Shown in pieces: positions 1 through 8,739 of a stretch of 64,000 bases of DNA (its first letter is position 1; each line of letters opens with the position of its first letter). Made by a program: the position numbers and the translations under genes. The notes beneath the pieces are model-generated. The model had not been told where the DNA came from, did no database searches, and saw only the letters and a program-made list of their open reading frames with translations. Source of the DNA: Nocardioides seonyuensis (lineage in GTDB: Bacteria > Actinomycetota > Actinomycetes > Propionibacteriales > Nocardioidaceae); the NCBI RefSeq assembly GCF_004683965.1, contig NZ_CP038436.1, positions 3,844,001 to 3,908,000 of the forward strand. Reading direction: 5' to 3'.

Positions 1-119
1 CACCTCCGTCGGACTGATCGCCTGGCAGTGCCTTGCGGAGTGAGGACCTTCGTCCTCCTCGTTGATGGCCTTCGCCTCAGGAGTTCACCCGTGGGCCTCC
101 CTACGCTCGTGGACGAAGC

Positions 120-141
120 GGGAGCCACACATACGGCTCCC
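120..141 (+). other. Short hairpin in the leader of the first gene
   Basis: A 7-bp inverted repeat (GGGAGCC, 8-nt loop, GGCTCCC) lies 17 nt before the first start codon. It has no T-tract, so it may be a leader structure or chance. The rest of 1-158 holds no gene I can support. Confidence 0.2.
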
Positions 142-158
142 CCAACGGAAGGCACATC

Positions 159-746
159 ATGCGCGCGTTCGTCGACAAGCTCGTCTCCTGGACCGGTCTG
201 GCTCTTGCTGTGGTCCTGCTGATCGCAGGAGGGCTGCTGACCTGGGCCTCTGTGTTCATCGGGGGCGAGGTCGACAAGCAGCTGTCGGACCAGCAGATCG
301 TGATGCCCGTCCAGGAGGCCATCGCAGGCGACGAGGCACTCTCCGACGCCGACAGGGACGCGCTGGAGGAGTTCGCCGGCAGCAAGATGGACACCGGCGC
401 GGAGGCGAAGGCCTACGCCGACCACTACATCCTGGCCCACACCAACGCGTCGACCGGCGGCGAGACCTACGCCACGCTGGGTGACAAGCAGCGCGAGGTG
501 TGCCCCGAGCGCGGGTCCACCGAGGAGCCCAGCGAGGAGTGCAACACGGTGAACGCGCAGCGCGCCACCGCTCAGACTGGCAGCACCCTGCGCGGCCTGC
601 TCCTCTACGGCTACGCCTTCGCCACGATGGGCACCATCGCCGGCATCGCCGCGGTCGTCGCCTTCATCGGCGCTGCGATCCTGGCGCTCCTCGCCCTCCT
701 CGGCCTGCGCCACTCGAAGCGGGCCGACGTCGGGGTGACCGCCTGA
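159..746 (+). CDS. Hypothetical membrane protein with two TM segments
   Basis: I do not recognise a named family. The 195-residue product has a TM helix at about residues 13-35, an acidic extracytoplasmic region of roughly 100 residues with two cysteines (in VCPERGS and EECN), and a second long TM helix near 148-183 ending in a short basic tail. This gives an N-in/C-in topology with one external domain that could be disulfide-bonded. The ATG follows GGAAGG at a normal distance. It is monocistronic: a hairpin terminator follows at once. Function unknown. Confidence 0.75.
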   Translation: MRAFVDKLVSWTGLALAVVLLIAGGLLTWASVFIGGEVDKQLSDQQIVMPVQEAIAGDEALSDADRDALEEFAGSKMDTGAEAKAYADHYILAHTNASTGGETYATLGDKQREVCPERGSTEEPSEECNTVNAQRATAQTGSTLRGLLLYGYAFATMGTIAGIAAVVAFIGAAILALLALLGLRHSKRADVGVTA

Positions 747-766
747 CACGGTCGCACACCGGATCC

Positions 767-798
767 GGGAGGCAGGTTCCTTGGGGGACCTGCCTCCC
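767..798 (+). terminator. Rho-independent-like terminator
   Basis: An 11-bp perfect stem (GGGAGGCAGGT / ACCTGCCTCCC) with a 10-nt loop lies 20 nt after the first stop codon. The U-tract is poor, as is common in high-GC actinobacteria. Confidence 0.6.
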
Positions 799-825
799 TA
801 GGCTTGTGCCCAGGAGGAACCGACC

Positions 826-1326
826 TTGGGCCACCAGAGCCACCACCTCATCGCCCGCGTCGTCTCGGGCGGACAGACCGGAGCAGACCGGGCAGCCCTG
901 GACGCGGCCATCGCCGCTGGCGTGCCGTACGGCGGCTGGTGCCCCGCCGGAGGCTGGGCGGAGGACCTTCCCGATCCGCCGGGGCTGCTCGCCCTGTATC
1001 CAGGACTGGCCGAGACGGACACCCGTGACCCGGACGTCCGCACGAGACTCAACGTGCGTGACAGCGATGCCACCCTCGTGGTGCAGGGCCAGGACACCCC
1101 GTCGCCGGGGAGCGACCTGACTCGTCGTACCGCGGCGAAGCTGGAGAGACCCGTGCTCATGACCGACGGGAACGACCTCGACGAGGTCATCGGCTGGCTC
1201 GACGGAATGGGCCCCGGTCTGACGTTGAACGTCGCGGGCCCGCGTGAGAGCGAGCAACCCGGCGCCTACGAGCTCACGCGCAAGCTCCTCGCCGGCGTGC
1301 TCAGGCCGGGCGCGGCGAGTACATGA
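826..1326 (+). CDS. YpsA/SLOG-type putative molybdenum-carrier protein
   Basis: The 166-residue protein begins with the nucleotide-binding signature [15 protein letters not shown] (about residues 13-27), the hallmark of the putative molybdenum carrier family (a SLOG/Rossmann fold related to YpsA and lysine decarboxylase-like proteins). The family is thought to bind a nucleotide-like ligand; its role is unproved. A TTG start is chosen because AGGAGG lies 8 nt upstream and no ATG fits. The 3' end overlaps the convergent ynfA-type gene by 26 nt. Length matches the family. Confidence 0.8.
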   Translation: MGHQSHHLIARVVSGGQTGADRAALDAAIAAGVPYGGWCPAGGWAEDLPDPPGLLALYPGLAETDTRDPDVRTRLNVRDSDATLVVQGQDTPSPGSDLTRRTAAKLERPVLMTDGNDLDEVIGWLDGMGPGLTLNVAGPRESEQPGAYELTRKLLAGVLRPGAAST

Positions 1327-1636
1327 TCACGGCCACGCCGACCAAGCAGATCAGTGCTCCTGCGACGTCGTAGCGATCGGGCCGGAAGCCGTCGAAGGCC
1401 ATGCCCCAGGCGAGGGACCCGACGACGAACACACCACCGTAGGCAGCGAGGATGCGGCCGAAGTGGGCATCCGGTTGCAGGGTCGCCACGAAGCCGTAGA
1501 CGCCCAGGGCGATGACGCCCGCACCGATCCAGATCCAGCCGCGGTGCTCGCGCACGCCCTGCCAGACCAGCCAGGCGCCGCCGATCTCGGCGACGGCGGC
1601 CGCCACGAACAGGGTGATCGACTTCAGCGGGTCCAC
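1301..1636 (-). CDS. ynfA: YnfA family small membrane protein
   Basis: The 111-residue, four-TM protein is a clear YnfA/UPF0060 member. It shows the conserved [11 protein letters not shown] stretch in TM1, an HRGW turn, [13 protein letters not shown], and the DRYDVAGA loop before the last helix. YnfA proteins resemble small-multidrug-resistance transporters; the substrate is uncertain. A GTG start is chosen because it gives the family length; longer in-frame starts run into the upstream gene. It lies 35 nt behind the universal stress protein and is probably co-transcribed with it. A second YnfA is at 52476-52808. Confidence 0.88.
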   Translation of the reverse strand: MDPLKSITLFVAAAVAEIGGAWLVWQGVREHRGWIWIGAGVIALGVYGFVATLQPDAHFGRILAAYGGVFVVGSLAWGMAFDGFRPDRYDVAGALICLVGVAVIMYSPRPA

Positions 1637-1671
1637 GGCGGCATCGTGCCAGAGCGAGCGCCGGCCAAGGG

Positions 1672-2583
1672 CTACCTGCTCGTTGCGGCCTCTCCGGCCG
1701 CTCGAGCCAGGGGTACCACCATGACGGGAGCCTCGGCGTGACGGAGCACCGTCCGGACGACGGAACCCAGATGCGGTGACACGCGCCAGCGGCCGGCGTG
1801 CCGTCCCACCACCACCAGGGACGCGACCTCGGACGCCTCCACGAGCATCTGGGCCGGCCACTCGTGGTTGACCTCGACCCGGACCGGGACGGAAGGGTGG
1901 GCTGTCCGGAGGCTGCTGATCCTCCCCTCGAGGGCGCGGACCTGCTCGTCGTGCCACTCATCGGCCATGGGTGCTCGGAGGATGTCCTCGTAGGCAGGAT
2001 CCAGACGCCACGCGTTGACCACCTGCAGCGTCGCATCCGTGGCAGCAGCCCAGTCGAGGCCGGCTGCGACCGCCTCGGCCGGCGAGCCGTCGTCGTGCAC
2101 GCCGACGACGACGTGATGCGGGGCCGAGCGGGGCTGCCAGTCCGTCGGCACGGAGACCACCGGGCAGGTGCTGTGCGCTGCGGTGCCATGGACCGTGGAC
2201 CCGACGAAAAGACGGTCAAGAAGCGGGGTGGCCCGGTGCTGCACGACGACCAGCCGGGCGTCCTGGCTCAGATCGACGAGCACGCGGGAGGGCGGGCCGA
2301 GGACAGCCTTGGAGCTGCACTCGACCGACCCGCCGCTGAGGTCGAGGAACTCGTCCTCCACGTCACTGATGATGTCGTGGGCGACGTTGGCCGCTTCCTC
2401 GTAGTCGATCAGGTAGCCGGGCGGTGGTGCTGGGTGGCCGACCCCGTAGGCGTGCACCAGGACGACCGGGGCATGGTGACGCCTCGCCGTCTCTGCAGCG
2501 AAGCGCAGGATCCCGGCCTCTCGTCCCGAGCCCGTGACGCCGACGACGACGGCTCCGCGCCGTGTCAGTTCTGTGGTCTGCAT
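1672..2583 (-). CDS. Universal stress protein, two UspA domains
   Basis: The 303-residue protein is a tandem UspA. Domain 1 spans about residues 9-147 and domain 2 about 155-293. Domain 2 ends with the ATP-binding signature [15 protein letters not shown] (G-2x-G-9x-G-S/T type), and domain 1 has a related [13 protein letters not shown] segment. Tandem Usp proteins in actinobacteria bind ATP in the cytosol and respond to dormancy, hypoxia or oxidative stress. The ATG is preceded by GAGGAGG. It probably heads a two-gene unit with ynfA. Confidence 0.92.
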   Translation of the reverse strand: MQTTELTRRGAVVVGVTGSGREAGILRFAAETARRHHAPVVLVHAYGVGHPAPPPGYLIDYEEAANVAHDIISDVEDEFLDLSGGSVECSSKAVLGPPSRVLVDLSQDARLVVVQHRATPLLDRLFVGSTVHGTAAHSTCPVVSVPTDWQPRSAPHHVVVGVHDDGSPAEAVAAGLDWAAATDATLQVVNAWRLDPAYEDILRAPMADEWHDEQVRALEGRISSLRTAHPSVPVRVEVNHEWPAQMLVEASEVASLVVVGRHAGRWRVSPHLGSVVRTVLRHAEAPVMVVPLARAAGEAATSR

Positions 2584-2691
2584 GGAGTCCTCCTCGATGG
2601 GTCGTGCTGCCCGCAGCCGTGGGGCCGCGGATCAACGATCCATCTCGGCAGGCGTTCTGCAACAGAGCCAGAGGTCCCGTCGCCTCCAGAC

Positions 2692-3081
2692 TCAGCGCGA
2701 CTCGACCAGCTCCTGGGCGACCTCGCGCAGCTTGCGGTTGGAGTTACGACTGGCTGCCTTCAGCACCGTGAAGGCCTCGTCCTGGCGGATCTCGCGCTCG
2801 GCCATGAGGATGCCGACCGCGGTGCCGATGGTGCGGGAAGACTGCAGAGCCCGCTCCATCTGGGCGGCGTGCTCGCGACTCACCACACCGGCGTCCTGGA
2901 GCTCGGCGATCATCTGCCGGTCCAGTGCTGCGGCTGCCTCGATGTCCTCGATCCGACCCAAGGTGTCGGCCGCGTCCGACTGCAGGGTCTCGATGGCAGC
3001 GCGGTCGCACCCGATCTGCGCCGTCAGGGCATCTATCTGGCTCTGGAGATCCTGGCTGTCTCCTTGTCGCTGGTCGCTCAT
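2692..3081 (-). CDS. ANTAR-domain regulator with coiled-coil N-terminus
   Basis: The 129-residue protein has a heptad-rich coiled coil (about residues 8-65) and a C-terminal ANTAR domain (about 66-126), recognised by the conserved TIGTAVGILMAE segment and the closing helix RNSNRKLREVAQELV. ANTAR domains bind dual hexaloop RNA structures and act as antiterminators. No receiver or GAF domain is present, so the coiled coil probably sets dimerisation or partner binding. It is divergent from ald. Codon 1 has no Shine-Dalgarno; see the leaderless promoter entry. Confidence 0.85.
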   Translation of the reverse strand: MSDQRQGDSQDLQSQIDALTAQIGCDRAAIETLQSDAADTLGRIEDIEAAAALDRQMIAELQDAGVVSREHAAQMERALQSSRTIGTAVGILMAEREIRQDEAFTVLKAASRNSNRKLREVAQELVESR

Positions 3082-3093
3082 GGAGGAATTATG
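3082..3093 (-). promoter_or_regulatory. Probable leaderless -10 box for the ANTAR gene
   Basis: On the minus strand CATAAT (3093-3088) lies exactly 6 nt before the ANTAR ATG, and no purine-rich ribosome-binding site precedes that ATG. This is the geometry of a leaderless actinobacterial transcript. Inferred from sequence only. Confidence 0.4.
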
Positions 3094-3136
3094 ACGATTC
3101 GGCGCACGTCCGTGCCACAGGCGGGAGGATCACTAC

Positions 3137-4252
3137 ATGAAGGTCGGCGTACCCCGGGAAGTCAAGAACCGCGAGTACCGGGTGGCGTTGACCCCCCTGG
3201 GAGTCCACGAGCTCGTGGCGCACGGGCACCAGGTGCTCGTGGAGAGGGGCGCCGGGGAGGGGTCGCTGATCCCCGACGACAGCTACGTCGCGGCGGGGGC
3301 CACCGTCCTCGACACCGCGGACGACGTGTGGGGCGCCGCCGACATGGTCCTGAAGGTCAAGGAGCCGGTGGCCGAGGAGTACGCCCGGATGCGGGAGGGC
3401 CTGACCCTCTTCACCTACCTCCACCTGGCCGCGGACAAGGCGCTCACCGCGGAGCTCATGACCCGCAGGGTCACCGCCATCGCCTACGAGACGGTGCAGC
3501 TGCCGTCAGGGTCCCTGCCCCTGCTCTACCCGATGTCCGAGGTCGCCGGCTGCCTGGCGCCCCAGGTGGGGGCCTACTCCCTCATGAAGGCCCAGGGTGG
3601 GCGGGGAGTGCTCATGGGCGGCGTCGGCGGGGTCGCCAACGCAAAGGTCGTCATCATCGGTGCGGGCGTGTCCGGCCAGAACGCCGCGAACATCGCCCTC
3701 GGCATGGGCGCGGACGTGACCCTTCTCGACACCGACCTCGACAAGCTGCGCCTGTCGTTCTGGCGCTACAACAATCGCGTCCACGGGCTCGCGTCGTCCA
3801 GGATGGCCATCGAGCAGCAGGTCCTGGAGGCCGACATGGTCATCGGCGCCGTGCTGATCCCCGGTGGCGCCGCGCCCAAGCTGGTGAGCAACGACCTGGT
3901 GTCCCGGATGAAGCCGGGGTCGGTCCTCGTCGACATCGCGATCGACCAGGGCGGATGCTTCGAAGACTCGCGCGCCACCACCCACGACGACCCCACCTAC
4001 ACAGTGCACGACTCGGTCTTCTACTGCGTCGCCAACATGCCCGGGGCCGTGCCCAACACGTCGACCTACGCCCTCACCAACGCGACGCTGCCCTACGTGG
4101 TCGCAGTGGCGGACAAGGGTTGGGAGCGCGCGATGCGTGAGGACCGCAGCCTGGCGCTCGGTCTCAACACCCATGCGGGCCGCCTCACGAACGCCCCGGT
4201 CGGAGAGGCCTTGGACATCGAGTCGGTCGAGCTCGACAGCGTGCTCGCCTGA
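3137..4252 (+). CDS. ald: Alanine dehydrogenase
   Basis: Catalyses the reversible NAD-dependent oxidative deamination of L-alanine to pyruvate and ammonia, a cytosolic hexameric enzyme. The 371-residue length equals that of mycobacterial Ald. Visible features are the N-terminal MKVGVPREVKNREYRVALTP, the catalytic lysine region LKVKEPV (about 71-77), the FTYLHLAAD histidine segment (about 92-100), and the NAD-binding glycine motif GAGVSGQNAANIALGMGA (about 174-191) with acidic TLLDTD after it. GGGAGG precedes the ATG. Its stop directly abuts that of the convergent diguanylate cyclase. Confidence 0.97.
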   Translation: MKVGVPREVKNREYRVALTPLGVHELVAHGHQVLVERGAGEGSLIPDDSYVAAGATVLDTADDVWGAADMVLKVKEPVAEEYARMREGLTLFTYLHLAADKALTAELMTRRVTAIAYETVQLPSGSLPLLYPMSEVAGCLAPQVGAYSLMKAQGGRGVLMGGVGGVANAKVVIIGAGVSGQNAANIALGMGADVTLLDTDLDKLRLSFWRYNNRVHGLASSRMAIEQQVLEADMVIGAVLIPGGAAPKLVSNDLVSRMKPGSVLVDIAIDQGGCFEDSRATTHDDPTYTVHDSVFYCVANMPGAVPNTSTYALTNATLPYVVAVADKGWERAMREDRSLALGLNTHAGRLTNAPVGEALDIESVELDSVLA

Positions 4253-5764
4253 TCAGCGAGTCGAGGCTGTCTCGGCTCTCCGGGACCGCCCGGCCTTGAC
4301 GTCGTACATCGCCGCGTCCGCAGCCGAGATCAAGGAGCTGAGGTCGTGCTCGTCCGACAGGGCGACGCCGACGGAGGCGCGCACGTCGACAGTGGTCCCC
4401 TGCCAGATCAACGAGAAGGTCACCGCTGTGCGCACGCGCTCAGCCATAGGCGCTGCGTAGTCCCGGGGTACGCGCGCGGCGACGACGAACTCGTCGCCAC
4501 CCAGTCGGGCCACGAGGTCACCCGGGCGCGCCGTGGAGCGCAGCCGGTGCCCCACCTGGACGAGGACCTCGTCCCCGGCCGCGTGCCCGAGGGTGTCGTT
4601 GACGGACTTGAAGCCGTCGAGGTCGGCGAAGGCCACGACCAGCACCTCGTCGGGCATGAGCTCTTCCAGCTGGGCGGCGATCCACGGCTCCACGACCCTG
4701 CGGGACGCACACCGCGTGAGTGCGTCGGTGTCTGCCTCCTCACGGGCCCGCTTCAGCGCTGCCTCCCGCTCCACCTGCGCTCCGATGAGCCGCGCGAAGA
4801 GACGCATCGTGGGGAGGTGCTCCCCGGCGTCTTCCGACACGACGGGACTGGCCGCGCACAGGGTGCCCCAGATCTCGCCGTCCGACGTCGTGACGGGGAC
4901 CGAGGCATAGGCGTTGATGCCGATGTAGCGGGCGCCCTCGTTGTCGCCCCACACGGCCGGGACGTCGCTCACGACAGGGCGGTCCTCCTCGATGGCTCGC
5001 TTGCACAGGGTGTCCTTCCAGGGAATGAGGAACCCCTCCGGCATCGCCCAGTCCTTCCGGACGTTGCGGACGTAGCGGACCTCCTGCATGGCCTCGTCGG
5101 TGTGGATCCTGGTGAGGAACGTCGTGACGAAGCCCGTCAGGTCGCCCAGGGCGTCCAGCATGGGCCGACTCAGTCGCTCGAGGTCCTCGGCTCCCTCGAG
5201 GGCCGCGGCTATGTCAGCCAGTCCGGTGGTGGTCGGACGAGGCGCCGGGGGTGCGTCGAGCGCGCTCACCAACGGCCCGACAACTTCGGCGAGACCCGTG
5301 AGCACGTCCAGGTCGCGGGGGTTGAGCGAGTCGTGCGGCTCGCGGCTCAGCGTGCACAGGGTGCCGAACACCTTGCCGTCGTCCTTGATGAGCGGCACTG
5401 CCGCGTAGGACACGATCGAGCGGTTGGCGCCCTTGGCACGCGCCTGCAGCGCATCTTCGAGGCGGGCGTCCCCCACCAGCATCGGCCCGTCCGTCACCAC
5501 CAGGCCGCACCACGTGGCCTCGAGCGGTTCCAGGAGGCCGACGGGCCCCGCCGTGCCGTCGGCGTACGACGACTGTCGCACCGTGCGGTTGCCCGCTCCG
5601 TCGAGCACGCTGACGAAGGCGAAGTCCATCGCGAGCTGCTCGCACGCGAGCGCGAGCAGCCGCTGGAGAGCGTCGTGCGGCTCGCCAGACACCATCCGCG
5701 CGAGGCCTTGCAGGACAGGCACGGAAGTCACAGGATCACCATGCGCGAACAATCGGCCGCGCAT
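4253..5764 (-). CDS. Diguanylate cyclase, GAF-GAF-GGDEF
   Basis: The 503-residue cytosolic sensor has two GAF domains (about residues 15-165 and 190-330), a short helical linker and a GGDEF domain (about 345-500). The active-site signature RLGGDEFVV (near 417-425) is intact, with the upstream FADLDGFKSVNDTLGH motif, so c-di-GMP synthesis is expected. No EAL domain is present. The inhibitory RxxD site is not evident upstream of GGDEF. The ATG at 5764 has a weak leader, and a GTG about 10 codons in is an alternative. Convergent with ald. Confidence 0.92.
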   Translation of the reverse strand: MRGRLFAHGDPVTSVPVLQGLARMVSGEPHDALQRLLALACEQLAMDFAFVSVLDGAGNRTVRQSSYADGTAGPVGLLEPLEATWCGLVVTDGPMLVGDARLEDALQARAKGANRSIVSYAAVPLIKDDGKVFGTLCTLSREPHDSLNPRDLDVLTGLAEVVGPLVSALDAPPAPRPTTTGLADIAAALEGAEDLERLSRPMLDALGDLTGFVTTFLTRIHTDEAMQEVRYVRNVRKDWAMPEGFLIPWKDTLCKRAIEEDRPVVSDVPAVWGDNEGARYIGINAYASVPVTTSDGEIWGTLCAASPVVSEDAGEHLPTMRLFARLIGAQVEREAALKRAREEADTDALTRCASRRVVEPWIAAQLEELMPDEVLVVAFADLDGFKSVNDTLGHAAGDEVLVQVGHRLRSTARPGDLVARLGGDEFVVAARVPRDYAAPMAERVRTAVTFSLIWQGTTVDVRASVGVALSDEHDLSSLISAADAAMYDVKAGRSRRAETASTR

Positions 5765-5832
5765 GGTCGGGATTGAGGATTTCTCCTAGTGATCTCGCGG
5801 CCGTCCCGTTCGATGTGCCGATCAGCCCACTG

Positions 5833-6291
5833 TCATGAACCTGTCACCGGAGGGGTCGTGGGCGATTCGTCAGCGGACACGCTGCGATGGAGGAGGACGT
5901 CGGCCATGTTGTCCTCGGCCCAGGCCTTGATCCCCCGCATCACCTCTTGCAAGGAGAGGCCCAGGTCGGTGAGCTCGTACGTCACGGTGACCGGGACGGT
6001 TGCGGTGACAGAGCGGGTCACAAGACCGTCGCGCTCGAGTGAGCGCAGCGTCTGGGTGAGCATCTTCGGACTCACGCCCGAGATACGCCGGGAAAGCTCG
6101 GAGTAGCGCAGCCGCTGGGGGCTGGTCTGGCGGTCGGCTCCCGGACCGTCACCGCCGAGAGCCGCGAGTATCAGGGCGACCCACTTGTCCGAGATCCGCG
6201 CCAGCAGCTGGCGACTGGGACAGACCGCCAGGAACGAGTCGTACTGCTGCTTTGCTGCTGCCCGCCGTTGGGCCGCGGTCATGGTGGGCAT
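5833..6291 (-). CDS. HxlR-type winged-helix transcriptional regulator
   Basis: The 152-residue protein carries the HxlR winged helix, with the typical opening CPSRQLLARISDKWVALIL (about residues 24-42), RYSELSRRISGVSPKMLTQTLRSL as the recognition helix, and a wing followed by YELTDLGLSLQEVM. A single cysteine lies just before the domain (residue 24), the position used for redox or quinone/electrophile sensing in YodB/HypR-like members. It is divergent from a quinone-oxidoreductase-like gene and a flavodoxin-fold gene, which fits control of quinone detoxification. GGAGATGG precedes the ATG. Confidence 0.92.
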   Translation of the reverse strand: MPTMTAAQRRAAAKQQYDSFLAVCPSRQLLARISDKWVALILAALGGDGPGADRQTSPQRLRYSELSRRISGVSPKMLTQTLRSLERDGLVTRSVTATVPVTVTYELTDLGLSLQEVMRGIKAWAEDNMADVLLHRSVSADESPTTPPVTGS

Positions 6292-6333
6292 TCCATCTCC
6301 CCGATCCAGTGACTAACGCACTTCAAGGTGCGT

Positions 6334-6350
6334 ACTTCCCGACGGGAAGT
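6334..6350. promoter_or_regulatory. Inverted repeat, likely HxlR operator
   Basis: ACTTCCC-GAC-GGGAAGT is a perfect 7-bp dyad in the 121-nt divergent region between the HxlR regulator and the oxidoreductase. The ACTT..AAGT ends resemble known HxlR/YodB-type sites. Assignment is by position and symmetry. Confidence 0.5.
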
Positions 6351-6412
6351 GATGCCCTCAAGGATGTTGCAGAGACGACCTTCGACACAAGACGCAGCAA
6401 GGAGCACATGAC

Positions 6413-7330
6413 GTGAACGACCAGACCTCGAGACGCGCCGTGGTTCGCGACCCTTCCGGATCCGAATCGATCGAGATCATCAACGTGCCCATCCCTCAGC
6501 CCGGCGCGGGCCAGGTCCGGATCGAGGTCGCCGCGGCCGCCATCAACCCGGTCGACCTCGGCGTCGCGAGCGGCCGGTTCCACCAGCTCGGCGTGGTCCA
6601 CCAGCCCGTGCACACCGGTCTGGGCTGGGACTTCGCTGGCACCGTGGAAGCCGTCGGTGATGGTGTCACGTTGACCGTCGGCACCCTGATCGCCAAATTC
6701 GTCGACGGCTTCGACCGCGACTACGGCTCGCATGCCGACCACGTCGTGGTCGACGCTGCGCACGTCGCTCCCCTGCCCGACGGCATGTTCCTGAACGTGG
6801 CGGCCGGCGTGCCGCTCGCCGTGACCACTGCCGGCCAGCTGGTGAAGCTCATCGGGGCTGCGCCCGCAGCGGGGCGACGGCTGCTGGTGACCGGCGCGGC
6901 CGGCGCCGTGGGTGCGCATTTCGCCATACTGGCCAAGGAGCACGGCTGGGAGGTCACCGGCCTGGCGCGCGCAGGAGACGAGGAGTTCGTACGAGGCCTC
7001 GGCGTCGAGTTCGTCGACGAGACCACCCAGGGCTGGGACGTCGTGGTCGACGCCGCAGCCATGCAGGCCGAGGCGCTGCGGCTGGTCAGAGACGGGGGCC
7101 GATTCGTGGGCGTCCAGCCCGCACTGCGACTTCCCGAGGAGCGAGGCATCACGGTCGACGTGGTTGTCAGTCACCCGGACGTGACGCTGTTGTCCAGCCT
7201 CCTCGAACGCGTCGCCGCCGGACACCTGCCCGCCCGGATCCACGCCACCCTCCCCCTCACCGAGATCGTCAGTGCCTACCAGCTCTTGGCCAAGGGCAAC
7301 GTGCGCGGCCGGATCGTGGTGGTCCCGTGA
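6413..7330 (+). CDS. NADP-dependent quinone oxidoreductase-like MDR protein
   Basis: The 305-residue protein belongs to the zinc-independent medium-chain dehydrogenase/reductase (quinone oxidoreductase) family. It has a GroES-like N-terminus (INPVDLGVASGRF and GLGWDFAGTVEAVG) and a Rossmann domain with LLVTGAAGAVGAHFAILAK (about residues 159-177). No zinc-ligand cysteines are seen. Expected to reduce quinones or enones with NADPH. The GTG start has AAGGAG 8 nt upstream; the nearby ATG at 6408 meets a stop two codons on. The stop overlaps the next gene (GTGA). Confidence 0.92.
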   Translation: MNDQTSRRAVVRDPSGSESIEIINVPIPQPGAGQVRIEVAAAAINPVDLGVASGRFHQLGVVHQPVHTGLGWDFAGTVEAVGDGVTLTVGTLIAKFVDGFDRDYGSHADHVVVDAAHVAPLPDGMFLNVAAGVPLAVTTAGQLVKLIGAAPAAGRRLLVTGAAGAVGAHFAILAKEHGWEVTGLARAGDEEFVRGLGVEFVDETTQGWDVVVDAAAMQAEALRLVRDGGRFVGVQPALRLPEERGITVDVVVSHPDVTLLSSLLERVAAGHLPARIHATLPLTEIVSAYQLLAKGNVRGRIVVVP

Positions 7331-7701
7331 TCACCACCATCGCCACGGTCGCCGCAGGTCTGCTAGGTGCCGCACTCATCTGGCTGGGGACGAACGCCTT
7401 CATCGCCCCTCGCGCCGCCGCAGCGTTCGGGATCCCCGCACCTGTCGACCATCCCGACTTCCTGCGGTGGATGCAACCGAAGGGCGTGCGCGAGATCGTT
7501 CCAGGCATCTTCATCTTCGTTGCGATGGTGACGGCGAGTCCCGCGGTGCTCGGTTGGTACCTACTCACCTTCGCCCTGATCCCCGCGGGCGACGCCGCGA
7601 TCGTGCTGCGCAGCGGTGGCCCGAAACACGTCGCGTACGGCGTCCACGCCGCCACCGCCGCTGTCATGCTGGCCGTGGGTCTCGTGCTGCTCCTGGCTTG
7701 A
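7327..7701 (+). CDS. DUF4267 small membrane protein
   Basis: The 124-residue protein has four predicted TM helices and the DUF4267 features: a PRAAAAFGIP segment after TM1, the central KGVREIVPGIFIF motif, and the DAAIVLRSGGP loop before the last helix. DUF4267 proteins commonly accompany HxlR/TetR regulators and oxidoreductases; their function is unknown. The GTG start overlaps the preceding stop, so it is translationally coupled to the oxidoreductase and probably falls under the same HxlR control. Confidence 0.85.
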   Translation: MITTIATVAAGLLGAALIWLGTNAFIAPRAAAAFGIPAPVDHPDFLRWMQPKGVREIVPGIFIFVAMVTASPAVLGWYLLTFALIPAGDAAIVLRSGGPKHVAYGVHAATAAVMLAVGLVLLLA

Positions 7702-7753
7702 CCCTCCCGCCCGCGCGATGGCACAGGACACCCTTGGAAGGGATGCAGACTCG

Positions 7754-8383
7754 ATGACACTCTCCATGGTGGTGGTCGCCCACCCACGCGCAGGCAGCTT
7801 CGTCCACGCGCTGGGCGAAGCGGCCGCATCGACGCTGGTCGACGCCGGTCACGACGTTCGGCTGCACGACCTCTACGGAGAGGAGTTCGATCCGGTGCTC
7901 GACCCGAGTGAGGCGATCACCACCGAGCCCGGCGACGCCTTCACCAGCGGCGCGGATCCGTTGACGGCTCGACACCGACGCGAGCTGGCCGAAGCGGACA
8001 CCGTCGTCGTGGCACACCCGAACTGGTGGGGGAAGCCGCCGGCGATCATGGCGGGGTGGATCGACAGAGTGCTGGTCCCCGGCGTCGCCTACCAGCTCGA
8101 CAGCGCCGACGGCCTGCCCACCTGTCTCCTACGACTCAGACGACTCGTCGTGCTGAACACCGGCGATACCTCGCCAGAGCGCGAGGCCGACGTCTTCGGG
8201 GACCCACTGGCCGCGATCTGGGAACGCTGTGTCGGCGCCTACCTCGGCGACGCCTCTGTGGACCGGCTGCTCGCCACGCCCGTGAGTGGCTCCACAGTCG
8301 AGCAACGCGCCGTCTGGCTCGCTCAGGCACGCGCCCTCGCAGCGGGGGGACGAACTCACGCCGAGAGCAGGGCGAGCGGCTGA
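7754..8383 (+). CDS. NAD(P)H dehydrogenase (quinone), flavodoxin-like fold
   Basis: The 209-residue protein has the flavodoxin_2/MdaB-KefF type fold. It opens with MVVVAHPRAGSFVHALGEAA (phosphate-binding loop for FMN/FAD), followed by HDLYGEEFDP and the HPNWWGKPPAIMAGWIDRV segment (about residues 94-112), a family hallmark near the active site. It probably reduces quinones by two electrons. The ATG at 7754 begins the conserved core; longer readings lack homology. Third gene of the HxlR-linked set, 52 nt after the DUF4267 gene. Confidence 0.88.
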   Translation: MTLSMVVVAHPRAGSFVHALGEAAASTLVDAGHDVRLHDLYGEEFDPVLDPSEAITTEPGDAFTSGADPLTARHRRELAEADTVVVAHPNWWGKPPAIMAGWIDRVLVPGVAYQLDSADGLPTCLLRLRRLVVLNTGDTSPEREADVFGDPLAAIWERCVGAYLGDASVDRLLATPVSGSTVEQRAVWLAQARALAAGGRTHAESRASG

Positions 8384-8547
8384 GACGGGGCTGCTCATCC
8401 ACGGCATCGATCCAGTCCGCCGCGTGTGCCCAACGGCCCGCCACCCGCGCACGATGCCGGTCTACAGCAGCAGCGCCGAGGCCGCGACGAGGACCGCCGA
8501 ATCCGCCAGGCTCCGCACCCCTCCATTGGACACGGAGGCCTAATCAG

Positions 8548-8590
8548 AACCGCCTCTGACCTGCTGTTTTCGCAGGTCAGAGGCGGTTTT
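8548..8590. terminator. Strong bidirectional terminator at the element boundary
   Basis: A perfect 17-bp stem (AACCGCCTCTGACCTGC and its complement) with a 7-nt loop ends in TTTTCT on the plus strand. It serves the flavodoxin-fold gene and, on the minus strand, would serve the tRNA gene whose 3' end lies at 8597. Confidence 0.85.
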
Positions 8591-8596
8591 CTACTC

Positions 8597-8618
8597 GGTG
8601 GGCGATACTGGGTTCGAA
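8597..8618 (-). other. Attachment site: 3' end of a tRNA gene, truncated at the T-loop
   Basis: Read on the minus strand this is TTCGAAC-CCAGT-ATCGCCC-A-CC: a canonical T-loop, 3' T-stem, 3' acceptor strand, discriminator base and part of CCA. The 5' T-stem that should precede it (ACTGG) is absent (TCAGT is found), and no D or anticodon arm follows at higher coordinates, so this is a fragment and not a gene. Such fragments are left when tyrosine integrases recombine at tRNA 3' ends. The integrase lies 170 nt away. The implied acceptor start GGGCGAT resembles some Val/Ala tRNAs; identity is not established. Confidence 0.65.
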
Positions 8619-8739
8619 ACTGATTTCTGAGACACCACGATTCAGGTGCCAGATCGCTTGAAACGGCTCCTGACCTGCAGCTTTGACAAGGTCCACGGTC
8701 GCCACAAGGCGACACAGGGAGACACAAAACACCCATCTA

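Noticed and set aside
3081-3140. Plus-strand GGAGG-AATT-ATG at 3091 that looks like a good start
   Set aside because: The frame runs out of phase through ald and has no homology; the purine run is coincidental.
1798-4140. Very long plus-strand open frame opposite the stress protein and across ald
   Set aside because: It is the antisense or out-of-frame shadow of GC-rich genes; composition is Arg/Gly/Pro-rich, and the opposite or alternative frames encode clear families.
8597-8680. Complete tRNA gene
   Set aside because: Only T-loop to 3' end is present. The 5' T-stem does not pair, and no anticodon or D arm follows, so I call an att fragment.
8641-8690. TTGACA at 8683 as an integrase promoter
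   Set aside because: No acceptable -10 lies 16-18 nt downstream.
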